Below are positions 25,564-34,999 of a stretch of DNA of 38,590 nt, piece after piece. The translations under genes were made by a program, and so were the position numbers. The notes beneath the pieces are model-generated. The model had not been told where the DNA came from. It worked only from the letters and a program-made list of their open reading frames with translations, and searched no databases. The stretch spans positions 1 through 38,590 of the forward strand of contig DASRVZ010000063.1 of assembly GCA_035654835.1 (NCBI GenBank), read 5' to 3'. The number at the start of each line of letters is the position of its first letter. Position 1 is the stretch's first letter. Origin of the DNA: UBA4719 sp035654835. GTDB lineage: Bacteria; Actinomycetota; Actinomycetes; Actinomycetales; Dermatophilaceae.

Positions 25564-26688
25564 CTACTTGCCCAGGAACGCGTCGCGCAGCTTGCCGAAC
25601 AGTCCCTGCGAAGCGGGGGTGAGACGACCCTCAGGACGCTCCTCGCCTCGCAGCACCGCAAGCTGGCGCAACAGGTCCTCCTGCGCGGCGGTGAGCTTGG
25701 TCGGAGTCTGGATGGTGGCATGGACCAGGAGATCGCCGCGGCCGGTCCCCCGTAGATGGGTCACGCCGAGGCTCTTGAGCGTGATGACGTCGCCCGGCTG
25801 GGTGCCCGGCTTGATCACGAGATCCTTCATCCCGTCAAAGGTGTCGAGCTTGATGCTCGCGCCCAGGGCGGCTGCGGTCATCGGGAGCTCGACAGAGCAG
25901 TGCAGGTCATCGCCGCGGCGCTGGTAGGTCTCGTGCGCGATGACGTTGATCTCGACATACAGGTCACCGGCCGGCCCTGCTCCCGGACCGACCTCGCCGC
26001 TGCCCGAGAGCTGGATCCTGGTGCCGGAGTCCACCCCTGCCGGGACGCGAATGGTGAGGTTGCGGCGGTTGCGCACACGACCCTCGCCGGAGCACTCGAA
26101 GCAGGGGTCGGAGATGACGACGCCGTAGCCCTGGCAGGCGCTGCACGGTCGGGAGGTCATGACCTGGCCGAGGAACGAGCGCTGGACCTGCCGGATCTCA
26201 CCTCTACCGGCGCAGACGTCACAGGTACGCGTGCCGGTTCCGGGCTGCGATCCTTCGCCGTGGCAGGTGCCGCAGGCGACCGCCGTGTCGATGGTCAGCT
26301 CACGTTCGACCCCGAAGACGGCTTCTGACATATCGATGTCGAGCCTGATCAGGGCGTCCTGGCCCCGGCTCTGGCGCGACCGTGGCCCTCGCCCTGCGCC
26401 ACCGGCCGCCTGGCCGAAGAAAGCGTCCATGACGTCTGAGAAGGAGAAACCCTGGCCGAAGCTGGAGTTCGCGGCGCCGTAGGGGTCCGCGCCGGAATCA
26501 TAGGCCCGCCGTTTGTCCGGGTCGGACAACACGTCATAGGCCTGGGAAACCCGCTTGAACCGGTCCTCCGCCTCGTCGTCCGCGTTGACGTCCGGGTGCA
26601 GCTTGCGGGCCATCCGGTGATAGGCCCGTTTGATGTCCTCGGGCTTGGCGTCGCGGCTGACGCCGAGATCCTTGTAGTAGTCGTTCAA
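25564..26688 (-). CDS. dnaJ: Chaperone protein DnaJ
   Basis: DnaK co-chaperone, 374 residues. The J domain has His31-Pro32-Asp33 (RKLHPDVN). A Gly/Phe-rich linker follows, then the zinc-finger domain with four CxxCxGxG repeats (CGTCHGEG, CDVCAGRG, CSACQGYG, CFECSGEG) and the C-terminal substrate-binding domains. The start is TTG at 26688, with AAGGA 6 nt upstream; no in-frame ATG is near. It follows hrcA after 88 bp that hold degenerate tandem repeats, and leads into rsmE. Confidence 0.97.
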   Translation of the reverse strand: MNDYYKDLGVSRDAKPEDIKRAYHRMARKLHPDVNADDEAEDRFKRVSQAYDVLSDPDKRRAYDSGADPYGAANSSFGQGFSFSDVMDAFFGQAAGGAGRGPRSRQSRGQDALIRLDIDMSEAVFGVERELTIDTAVACGTCHGEGSQPGTGTRTCDVCAGRGEIRQVQRSFLGQVMTSRPCSACQGYGVVISDPCFECSGEGRVRNRRNLTIRVPAGVDSGTRIQLSGSGEVGPGAGPAGDLYVEINVIAHETYQRRGDDLHCSVELPMTAAALGASIKLDTFDGMKDLVIKPGTQPGDVITLKSLGVTHLRGTGRGDLLVHATIQTPTKLTAAQEDLLRQLAVLRGEERPEGRLTPASQGLFGKLRDAFLGK

Positions 26689-26724
26689 TGAATGTCCTTG
26701 CGCAGATGTGGTGTGTAGCTGCCC

Positions 26725-26785
26725 GAGTCATGGGGTGCACGAGCGATGGGGGGTACGGGCTATGGAGGGGTACGAGCTATGGGTC
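26725..26785. repeat. Degenerate 16-17 bp tandem repeats between hrcA and dnaJ
   Basis: Units GAGTCATGGGGTGCAC (26725-26740), GAGCGATGGGGGGTAC (26741-26756), GGGCTATGGAGGGGTAC (26757-26773) and a partial GAGCTATGGGTC (26774-26785). They span the hrcA stop codon and most of the intergenic gap, so they may have created the present hrcA end. Confidence 0.8.
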
Positions 26786-27808
26786 GAGAATCTGGGAGAC
26801 GTAACGGGCAACCGCGCGGACCGACGCCATCGTTGTCGGGTAGTCCATGCGGGTCGGGCCCAGCACCCCGAGCCCGGCCAGGACATCTGTGCCTGTGCCG
26901 TAGCCGGTGCTGACCACGGACGTGGCACTCAACCCGGCGTGCGGGTTCTCATGCCCGATGCGGACAGCCACCACGTCGCCTTCGTCGCTCATGGTGGTCA
27001 AGAGCTTGAGCAGCACGACGTGCTCCTCGAGAGCCTCGAGCACAGGACCGATGGTGAGAGGGAAGTCGGTGCCGAACCGCATGAGGTTGGACGTCCCCGC
27101 CAGGACCACCCGCTCCTCACGCTCCTCGACCAGGGCGTCTTCGAGCGAGCGGACGACGGCTCGAACGAGGTCACGGTCGGCCGGCGCGAAGCTGTCGGGC
27201 AGCGACTGCAGCAACGAGGCTGCCTCGCTGAGCTGATGTCCGCTGGCCTTGGCGTTGAGCCCCGATCGCAGGTCGGCGATGAGGTGTTCGCCGTCAGCGC
27301 TCAACAGGTCGCACGAGGACTCGATGACTCGTTGTTCGACCCGACCGGTGTTGACGATGAGCACGACCATCAGGCGGTTGGCACCGATCGGCACCAGCTC
27401 GACGTGTCGCACGGAGGAGCGGGTCAGCGATGGGTACTGCATGACCGCCACCTGCTGGGTCAGGGATGCCAGCAACCTGACCGTGCGATCCACGACGTCG
27501 TCCAGATCGACCGCCCCCTGCAGGAGGGTCGAGATGGCGGTGCGTGCCGGGTCGCTCATCGGTTTGAGCTCGCTGATCTGGTCGACGAACACCCGGTAGC
27601 CGGCGTCGGTCGGGACCCGCCCGGCGCTTGTGTGCGGAGCCGCGATGAGTCCTTCGTCCTCGAGCGCTGCCATGTCGTTGCGAATGGTGGCCGCCGACAC
27701 TCCGAGGTGGTGTCGTTCGAGCAACGCCTTGGAGCCGACCGGCTCGGACGTCTGCACGTAGTCCTGAACAATGGCGCGCAGCACCGCCAGCTTGCGTTCC
27801 TCGATCAT
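26777..27808 (-). CDS. hrcA: Heat-inducible transcription repressor HrcA
   Basis: Represses heat-shock genes by binding CIRCE. 343 residues. The N-terminal winged helix shows RKLAVLRAIVQDYVQTSEPVGSKAL, then ATIRNDMAALEDEGL (recognition helix) and HTSAGRVPTDAGYRVFVD. The remaining part is the GAF-like dimerisation domain typical of the family. ATG 27808 is chosen from homology and the GGAGG 11 nt upstream; the frame further up to 28084 crosses the CIRCE element and DUF3097 and is rejected. The CIRCE at 27872-27898 lies 63 bp upstream, giving autoregulation. Confidence 0.96.
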   Translation of the reverse strand: MIEERKLAVLRAIVQDYVQTSEPVGSKALLERHHLGVSAATIRNDMAALEDEGLIAAPHTSAGRVPTDAGYRVFVDQISELKPMSDPARTAISTLLQGAVDLDDVVDRTVRLLASLTQQVAVMQYPSLTRSSVRHVELVPIGANRLMVVLIVNTGRVEQRVIESSCDLLSADGEHLIADLRSGLNAKASGHQLSEAASLLQSLPDSFAPADRDLVRAVVRSLEDALVEEREERVVLAGTSNLMRFGTDFPLTIGPVLEALEEHVVLLKLLTTMSDEGDVVAVRIGHENPHAGLSATSVVSTGYGTGTDVLAGLGVLGPTRMDYPTTMASVRAVARYVSQILDP

Positions 27809-27871
27809 GCGCCGCCCCACCTCCGTCTCGTTGACCCAGCCAGCGAACGTCCCAGTCTCGCTGGCGGCGCG

Positions 27872-27898
27872 TTGGCACTCCGATCTGTCGAGTGCCAA
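27872..27898. promoter_or_regulatory. CIRCE operator for HrcA
   Basis: TTGGCACTC-N9-GAGTGCCAA is a perfect 9-bp inverted repeat with 9-nt spacing, the CIRCE architecture with a T-to-G-type change at the third position of each arm. It lies between the divergent hrcA and DUF3097 genes and ends 15 bp before the DUF3097 start. Confidence 0.95.
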
Positions 27899-27913
27899 GT
27901 CTACGATGCCACG

Positions 27914-28813
27914 GTGAACGATCGTTACGGCACTGATGTTCTCTCCGGTGACTGGCGCGTCCCCAAGGGCGGGCGGGCGCGCGAGGTCGAGGCCGAGACC
28001 GGGCTTGTGGTCGAGGATGTGGAGACCGGCTGGTGCGGTGCGGTCGTCAGGGTCGAGAAGGCCGGAGGGATTCAGGTGGTCCACCTCGAGGACCGCGGCG
28101 GCCGGAGCAAGGGCTTCCCGCTGGGGCCCGGGTTCCTGCTCGACGGCGCACCGGTCATCCTGACTCGACCGACGGCTGTCGCACGCGCCGCAGCCGAAGC
28201 CGCCAAGGTCGCGGCGTCACGGACCGCGAGCGGCTCACGGGCGCTCGAGGGCGTGCGAGCCAGGGTCGCGTCAGGGTCACGCATCTTCGTCGAGGGCAGG
28301 CACGACGCCGAGCTGGTCGAGAAGGTCTGGGGCGACGACCTTCGGATCGAGGGGGTGGTGGTCGAGATGCTGGACGGCGTCGACGATCTCGCTGCCGTCG
28401 TTCGTGACTTCGCACCAGGCCCGGGTCGTCGCCTCGGGGTTCTCGTCGACCACCTCGTCCCCGGGACCAAGGAGACCAAGCTGGTTCAGGAGGCCCGAGC
28501 GCTGAGCCGCTTCGCGCCGTACGTCAGGATCCTGGGCCACCCGTATGTCGACGTGTGGCAGTCCGTGCGACCTGAGCGCCTCGGGTTCCGGAGCTGGCCG
28601 ATCATTCCCCGGGGTCAGTCCTGGAAACATGGGATCGTCGCCGAGCTGGGCTGGGCGCATGAGTCCCAGACCGACATCGCACACGCGTGGAAGCGCATCC
28701 TGGCGACCGTCCGCACCTATGCAGACCTCGAGCCGACACTGCTGGCCAGTGTCGAAGAGCTGATTGACTTCGTCACTGACGAACATGGGCTCAGTGTGAC
28801 GACGCAGGAGTGA
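27914..28813 (+). CDS. DUF3097 family protein
   Basis: 299 residues from GTG 27914; the much longer frame starting at 26708 is antisense to hrcA and is rejected. Pattern MNDRYGTDVLSGDWRVPK and the Ala/Arg-rich helix at about 88-120 match the actinobacterial DUF3097 family. A possible TOPRIM-like nucleotidyl-transfer fold is suggested by IFVEGRHDAELVEKVWG (Glu127, Asp131) and VLVDHLVPGTKE (Asp179), which would fit nucleic-acid work, but this is my inference. It is divergent from hrcA with a CIRCE element just upstream. A 34-bp duplication overlaps its stop codon. Confidence 0.9.
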   Translation: MNDRYGTDVLSGDWRVPKGGRAREVEAETGLVVEDVETGWCGAVVRVEKAGGIQVVHLEDRGGRSKGFPLGPGFLLDGAPVILTRPTAVARAAAEAAKVAASRTASGSRALEGVRARVASGSRIFVEGRHDAELVEKVWGDDLRIEGVVVEMLDGVDDLAAVVRDFAPGPGRRLGVLVDHLVPGTKETKLVQEARALSRFAPYVRILGHPYVDVWQSVRPERLGFRSWPIIPRGQSWKHGIVAELGWAHESQTDIAHAWKRILATVRTYADLEPTLLASVEELIDFVTDEHGLSVTTQE

Positions 28814-28834
28814 CGAACAAGGGCTCAGCGTGAC
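28777..28834 (+). repeat. Imperfect 24-bp repeat across the DUF3097 stop codon
   Basis: The block at 28777-28800 recurs at 28811-28834 (period 34) with two differences. The first copy encodes the DUF3097 C-terminus, and the second begins with its TGA stop. Confidence 0.85.
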
Positions 28835-28949
28835 TGCCTAAGGACACGCCGTGGGAATGTATTGACAAACACTCGACCCCAATCGGTTCTGAGCAGTAGA
28901 TTTTCTCATAAGGCGCGTTTTGAGCGCTCGACCTTACGAGGGGTATGTG

Positions 28950-29405
28950 ATGAGTGAAATACCGCAGGACCCATCAGCTCAGGGTGACCAACCACCGCCG
29001 CAACCGTACACAACGCCTCCCCCGCCTCCACCTCCGACGAGTGAGCCCGGACCGGCATACGGCGCTCAGGCGCAGGCGCCCGTCTCGCCGAGTGACGCCC
29101 GCATGTGGGCCATGTTCGCCCACATCGGCGGCCTGTTGACAACGTTCATCGCGCCGCTGGTGATCTTCCTGATCTACAGGGACCGTGACCCCTTCATCCG
29201 TCGCCACGCGGCACAGGCGCTGAACTTCCAGATCATCATCGCGATCGGCTACTTCCTCTCGAGCCTGCTGATCTTCGTGTTCATCGGACTCCTCACCTAT
29301 CCGCTCTTCTTCGTTTTGTCCGTGGTCTTCAGCATCATCGCCGCGATGGCCGCGAACAAGGGCGAGGAATACACCTACCCGATGATTCCCCAGATGGTCA
29401 CCTAG
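28950..29405 (+). CDS. DUF4870 membrane protein, first copy
   Basis: 151 residues from ATG 28950 (GAGGGG upstream). A Pro-rich, disordered N-terminus (about 1-45, PPPPPPPTSEPG) leads into three membrane helices: about 53-75, 95-118 and 118-135. The core motif is MWAMFAHIGGLL, then DRDPFIRRHAAQALNFQI, as in the DUF4870 (Tic20-like) family. Function is unknown. It is 545 bp upstream of a second, clearly diverged family member (29585-30058), and a decayed hemW tail lies immediately downstream. Confidence 0.9.
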   Translation: MSEIPQDPSAQGDQPPPQPYTTPPPPPPPTSEPGPAYGAQAQAPVSPSDARMWAMFAHIGGLLTTFIAPLVIFLIYRDRDPFIRRHAAQALNFQIIIAIGYFLSSLLIFVFIGLLTYPLFFVLSVVFSIIAAMAANKGEEYTYPMIPQMVT

Positions 29406-29443
29406 GCTCGGCCACCAACAAACACAGATTCAGCCACCAGCAA

Positions 29444-29560
29444 CACCAGCAGGCGCGGCACGACGGTGTCCGCCAGCAGAGCGACCGCGCAGGGTCAGAA
29501 CGACCCGGCGCGGTCGCTCTGCGCTCGGCCCCTCGACCGGCCCGTCCGCGATACGGTCGG
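29444..29560 (-). pseudogene. Decayed copy of the hemW 3' end
   Basis: About 110 bp closely match the last codons of hemW at about 30061-30170. Translated on the minus strand it gives IADGPVEGPSAERPRRV then VLTLRGR, against hemW IADGLVDGPSAMQPRRV then VLTLRGR. A one-base indel near 29480 shifts the frame, after which TPSC corresponds to the DTVVRRLL end. The proper stop codon is lost. No rest of the gene is present, so it is a relic of recombination, not an expressed gene. Confidence 0.9.
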
Positions 29561-29584
29561 CAAACCACTCGACAGAGGAAAGCG

Positions 29585-30058
29585 ATGACTGAACACACAC
29601 AGGACTACCGGCACCAGGAGCCGCTGCACGTCCAGCAACCCGACGGGCCGACACCGCAAGACCGCCCGCCGGCACCTCAGTTCCCCGGCACGCCTTCGGC
29701 CTACCAGCCGGTGCCGATGTCCCCCGCAGACCAACGCACCTGGGCGATCGCGACCCACCTGTCGCCGTTCGTCGCCTCGTTCGTCGGCGGCCTGTCGTTC
29801 CTGGGCCCCCTGATCATGTTCATCATCTTCAAGGACCGCGGCGCCTTCATCCGGCACCACTCGGCGGAGGCTCTGAACTTCCAGCTAACCATGTGGATCG
29901 GGCTGATCATCTCGTTCCCGCTGATGTTCGTGCTCATCGGATTCGTCACGGCCGGCGCCATCGCAATGACCATGCTGGTGTGCCACATCCTCGGCGCGGT
30001 GGCGGCCAGCGAAGGTCGCGACTACCGCTACCCGTTCACGATTCGCTTCGTCAGCTAG
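29585..30058 (+). CDS. DUF4870 membrane protein, second copy
   Basis: 157 residues from ATG 29585, with GAGGAAAG just upstream. The N-terminus is polar and Gln/Pro-rich (about 1-50), followed by three membrane helices (about 62-83, 100-125, 120-140) and the family motif TWAIATHLSPFV, then DRGAFIRHHSAEALNFQL. It shares the fold and key positions with the first copy but is strongly diverged, so it is not a recent tandem duplicate. Its stop overlaps the convergent hemW stop by 4 bp. Function is unknown. Confidence 0.92.
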   Translation: MTEHTQDYRHQEPLHVQQPDGPTPQDRPPAPQFPGTPSAYQPVPMSPADQRTWAIATHLSPFVASFVGGLSFLGPLIMFIIFKDRGAFIRHHSAEALNFQLTMWIGLIISFPLMFVLIGFVTAGAIAMTMLVCHILGAVAASEGRDYRYPFTIRFVS

Positions 30059-31281
30059 AACCCCAGCAGTCGCCGCACGACGGTGTCCGCGAGCAGGCGG
30101 CCGCGCAGGGTCAGGACGACCCGGCGCGGCTGCATTGCGCTCGGCCCGTCGACCAGTCCGTCCGCGATCAAGCCGGCGACGGCCTCGCTGCCCTCGGGAC
30201 GCAGGAGGTCGATCGGCAGCCCATCCACCAGACGCACCCCGAGCAGCACTCGTTCGTCGTAGCGCTGGTCGTCCGTGAGCAGCTCCCGACCAGCCGCCGG
30301 CGACAGCCCCGCGTTGAGCCGAGTGGCAAAAGCGTTGGGGTGCTTGACGTTCCACCACCGAACGCCGCCAACGTGGCTGTGTGCCCCCGGTCCCACGCCC
30401 CACCAGTCACCATCGAGCCAGTAACCCTCGTTGTGGCGACAGCGGTCGGCCTCCGTGCGTGCCCAGTTGCTGACTTCGTACCACCCGAAGCCGGCGGCTC
30501 CGAGGATCTGGTCGGCCAGCTCGTACTTGGTGGCCTCGTCGTCATCCTGCGGTGCCGGCACCTGGCCCCGTCGAACCTGAGCCCCCAGCTTCGTGCCTTC
30601 CTCGACAACCAGTGCGTAGGCCGAGATGTGGTCAGGCCCGAGGTCGATGGCTGCGTCCAGACTGGTTCGCCAGTCCTGCAGGGACTCCCCCGGCGTGCCA
30701 TAGATCAGGTCGACGCTGACCTTCAGCCCGGCGGCTCTCGCGGCCCCGACGGCCTTGGCCACATTGACCGGATCGTGGGTGCGTTCCAGTGTTGCCAGCA
30801 CGTGCGGCACGGCCGACTGCATGCCGAAGCTGATCCGGTTGAACCCGCCAGAGGCCAACGCCTGCAACGACGCCGGAGTGACCGAGTCCGGGTTGGCCTC
30901 GGTGGTCACCTCCGCGTCGTCGGCCAGACCAAACCCCGTTCGTATGCCGTCCAGCACCCTGACCAGGTCGGCCGCCGCCAGAACGGTTGGAGTGCCTCCG
31001 CCGAAGAACACGGTCGCCACCGGCGGCGCGGCGGGGCCCAGCACGCGGGCGGCCAGCTCGAGCTCGCGCAGGGCGACATCGGCGTACGTCCCGACGCCGG
31101 CGCCGTCAACGCCGAGCTCGGTCAGCGTGTAGGTGTTGAAGTCGCAGTAGCCACAACGCACCGTGCAGAACGGGACGTGGACATAAACACCAAAAGGCGC
31201 CGTCCCGAGGGTCTTCAGCGCGTTGGCCGGAAGCTCTCCTGACGGCGGGGCAGGTTCACCCTCGGGCAAGGCACTCGGCAT
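30055..31281 (-). CDS. hemW: Radical SAM haem chaperone HemW (coproporphyrinogen III oxidase-like)
   Basis: Radical SAM protein that binds haem and hands it to respiratory-chain proteins; older annotations call it oxygen-independent coproporphyrinogen oxidase. 408 residues. The iron-sulfur motif CTVRCGYCDF supplies Cys39, Cys43 and Cys46, with the HemW-type CDF rather than the HemN-type CxC. The glycine-rich GGGTPTVL and the C-terminal HemN domain (PRRVVLTLRGRLLAD) are complete. ATG 31281 is used, with GAGG 8 nt upstream; ATG 31311 is possible but off the family pattern. It is convergent with the DUF4870 gene. Confidence 0.94.
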   Translation of the reverse strand: MPSALPEGEPAPPSGELPANALKTLGTAPFGVYVHVPFCTVRCGYCDFNTYTLTELGVDGAGVGTYADVALRELELAARVLGPAAPPVATVFFGGGTPTVLAAADLVRVLDGIRTGFGLADDAEVTTEANPDSVTPASLQALASGGFNRISFGMQSAVPHVLATLERTHDPVNVAKAVGAARAAGLKVSVDLIYGTPGESLQDWRTSLDAAIDLGPDHISAYALVVEEGTKLGAQVRRGQVPAPQDDDEATKYELADQILGAAGFGWYEVSNWARTEADRCRHNEGYWLDGDWWGVGPGAHSHVGGVRWWNVKHPNAFATRLNAGLSPAAGRELLTDDQRYDERVLLGVRLVDGLPIDLLRPEGSEAVAGLIADGLVDGPSAMQPRRVVLTLRGRLLADTVVRRLLGF

Positions 31282-31627
31282 ACATCCATCCTCGCAGGGA
31301 TCCAGGCACACGGACCACGGGCGAGGTCAGCCGGAGTGGGTCAGCACACCGGGTTCGTTCCAGTCAGTGGAAACCGGGCAGGACCTGGTCGCGATCGGCG
31401 TGTCGAGGCCGCACGCCGGTGAGCCGAGAATACTTTGCCAGACCACTTGCGGACCGTCACCACACCGGCGTAGAACTCTCACTACGCCGCCGGAAACGGG
31501 AGCGGGATCGGATGGAAAACGAGTTCTTGACCAGTGGGCTTGCCTGCTGGAACCGCCAGGTGAGGCGTGCGGAGAGAGCCAGTGGACCACCCGTGAGATT
31601 GTCAGCCTTCACCGTTGATGATCAACC

Positions 31628-31662
31628 GCAGGCCCCGGAGACTCATACTCCCCGGGGCCTGC
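31628..31662. terminator. 11-bp GC-rich hairpin in the gene-free stretch
   Basis: GCAGGCCCCGG (31628-31638) pairs with CCGGGGCCTGC (31652-31662) around a 13-nt loop. No T-tract on either strand, and the nearest upstream gene on either strand is far away, so a terminator of an unannotated small transcript or a structural RNA element are both possible. Confidence 0.45.
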
Positions 31663-31680
31663 ATCAATGTCGGGGCGACT

Positions 31681-31712
31681 TCAGTCGGGAGCTATCAGTC
31701 TCAGTCGGGAGC
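31681..31712. repeat. 12-bp direct repeat, period 20
   Basis: TCAGTCGGGAGC at 31681-31692 and again at 31701-31712, part of the same pattern of short duplications seen elsewhere in the window. Confidence 0.75.
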
Positions 31713-31792
31713 CATGTGTTCCCACCGAAGTCGCAGGTGCGCTACCGCAATCGACGGAGGGCATCGTCGGTGGCAACGGGCACAATCGGTCC

Positions 31793-32161
31793 ATGATTGA
31801 CCACCTGTCGATCCAGTGTTCAGACGTCGGCGCCAGCGCCCGGTTCTACGATGCGGTCCTTGCTCCTCTGGGCGGCCACCGCATCATGGACTTCGGGGAG
31901 GTCATTGGCTACGGAACCGACAGCCCCACCTTCTGGCTCGGCGGTCACCAGACCGGCGAAGGTTTCAGAGAGTCGCACATCGCCTTTCAGGCACCCTCGC
32001 GAGACGCGGTCAATGCGTTCTTCGATGCGGCGGTCGCTGACGGGGCAGAGATCCTGCATGAGCCACGGGTCTGGCCGGAGTACCACGAGTCCTACTACGG
32101 GGTGTTCGTCCGCGATCCCGACGGCAACAACGTCGAGGCCGTCTGCCACGTCCCCGGCTAG
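31793..32161 (+). CDS. VOC-family (glyoxalase-like) protein
   Basis: 122-residue vicinal oxygen chelate fold. The start MIDHLSIQCSDVGASARFYDAVL (His4) and the end RDPDGNNVEAVCHVPG (metal-binding Glu) are the two paired beta-alpha-beta modules. The middle ESHIAFQAPSRDAVNAFFDAAV is also typical. The family includes glyoxalases, dioxygenases and drug-binding proteins, so the reaction is not known. ATG 31793 is the family start; longer frames upstream are rejected. It stands alone between the gene-free stretch and the convergent trmB. Confidence 0.9.
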   Translation: MIDHLSIQCSDVGASARFYDAVLAPLGGHRIMDFGEVIGYGTDSPTFWLGGHQTGEGFRESHIAFQAPSRDAVNAFFDAAVADGAEILHEPRVWPEYHESYYGVFVRDPDGNNVEAVCHVPG

Positions 32162-32245
32162 CTGGCCAATGGGCACGTCAGACCCACGTGGCCGGCTTGC
32201 CCACGTGCCCGGTCGAATGAGTCGATGGCGCTTGAGTCGATGACG

Positions 32246-32974
32246 CTAGTCCCGCCGGACCTCGAGGTCGTAGATGGCGCGGCCGGACGCGAGCCCCTTC
32301 TCCTCGAACCGGGTCATGGCCCGACCCTTGAAGCGCGGGGCGAAACCGGGTTCGCCGGCATACGGGTTGGTCAGCGAGCCATGTGCGTCGAACACGTCGC
32401 GCATCTGCTCGGCGTAGTCCAGCCAGTCGGTCGCCAGCCGCAGTGTCCCTCCCTGGGCAAGGCGGGATGCGGCCAGCTCGGCAAAGACCGGATTGACCAG
32501 CCGTCGCTTGTGGTGACGCGCCTTGTGCCAGGGATCGGCGAAGAAGACCCAGATCTCGGCAACGCTCGCAGGGGTCAACATGTGCTTGAGCACCTGCACG
32601 GCGTCGGCGTCAACCAACCGGACGTTCGTGAGGTGGTGGTAGACGATCTTGGCCACTGTCGCGGCCAGACCGGGGCGATAGACCTCAACGGCCAGGAAGT
32701 TGGTTCCCGGATTGGCCTGCGCCGCGCACACAACAGCGTCTCCGGTGCCTGAGCCGATCTCGACGACCAGCGGGGCCACCCTGCCGAAGTCACGCCTTGC
32801 ATCAAGGAGAAAGCCGGCGGCCACCGAGGTGGTTGCCCGCGCTCTTGGCACGTCGATCATCAACCGCTTGCGGTGTTCGTCCCAGGTCCGCTGCATGGTG
32901 GGGCGCAGCCGGTGGTCGCGGTGGACGAACGAGACCGACCGGCGCTGGAACGGCTCTGCCGGGATGCTTTTCAT
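32246..32974 (-). CDS. trmB: tRNA (guanine(46)-N7)-methyltransferase
   Basis: Adds the N7-methyl group to G46 in the tRNA variable loop with S-adenosylmethionine. 242 residues. The SAM site has VVEIGSGTGDAVV, the catalytic-region motif FFADPWHKARHHKRRLV is complete, and the tRNA-binding tail ends TRFEEKGLASGRAIYDLEVRRD. ATG 32974 starts 7 bp after the lepA stop with no clear ribosome-binding site, so it is probably translated by coupling. It is convergent with the VOC gene. Confidence 0.96.
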   Translation of the reverse strand: MKSIPAEPFQRRSVSFVHRDHRLRPTMQRTWDEHRKRLMIDVPRARATTSVAAGFLLDARRDFGRVAPLVVEIGSGTGDAVVCAAQANPGTNFLAVEVYRPGLAATVAKIVYHHLTNVRLVDADAVQVLKHMLTPASVAEIWVFFADPWHKARHHKRRLVNPVFAELAASRLAQGGTLRLATDWLDYAEQMRDVFDAHGSLTNPYAGEPGFAPRFKGRAMTRFEEKGLASGRAIYDLEVRRD

Positions 32975-32981
32975 GGAGGAG

Positions 32982-34841
<1,860 letters not shown>

Positions 34842-34858
34842 GGGCGAACTACCTCAGG

Positions 34859-34885
34859 ATTCTGGACACATTGAGATTCTGGACA
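34859..34885 (-). repeat. 10-bp direct repeat just upstream of lepA
   Basis: ATTCTGGACA occurs at 34859-34868 and 34876-34885 (period 17), 18 bp beyond the lepA start codon. The surrounding bases also match partly. Confidence 0.8.
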
Positions 34886-34892
34886 ACATTTA

Positions 34893-34932
34893 CTCGAACA
34901 CGAAGGGGCGGCCTCGAACACGATGGGGCGGC
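34893..34932 (-). repeat. 20-bp tandem repeat upstream of lepA
   Basis: CTCGAACACGAAGGGGCGGC (34893-34912) is followed directly by the same unit with one change (34913-34932). It would lie in the lepA promoter region. The TCGAACAC half-site appears in the same orientation twice, so it is not a LexA-type palindrome. Confidence 0.9.
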
Positions 34933-34999
34933 GATGAATGCGGGCCTTGCTCCATCCTCCCACGACGACGGCCTGCACACGGACGGAACCCCGGGGGCG

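Larger units (their letters stand above)
31282..31792. other. 511-bp stretch without a recognisable gene
   Basis: Open frames here (for example 31327-31590 minus and 31419-31796 plus) are mutually antisense, show no family resemblance and lack good start signals. It contains a strong GC-rich hairpin at 31628-31662, and a 12-bp direct repeat (TCAGTCGGGAGC at 31681-31692 and 31701-31712). GC content and codon rhythm suggest decayed or regulatory sequence. A small RNA is possible but unproven. Confidence 0.5.

Noticed and set aside
26708..27913. Long N-terminal extension of the DUF3097 frame
   Set aside because: It is antisense to hrcA and crosses the CIRCE operator. Family similarity begins only at GTG 27914.
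28950..30058. Simple recent tandem duplication of DUF4870 with the hemW end
   Set aside because: The two proteins are too diverged compared with the well-conserved hemW relic, so they cannot share one duplication date.
31327..31590. Possible 87-residue gene in the gene-free stretch
   Set aside because: No start signal, no conserved features and a competing antisense frame; composition looks random.
34893..34932. Possible LexA/SOS box in the TCGAACAC repeats before lepA
   Set aside because: Both half-sites point the same way and no inverted partner is present, so the SOS palindrome is not formed.
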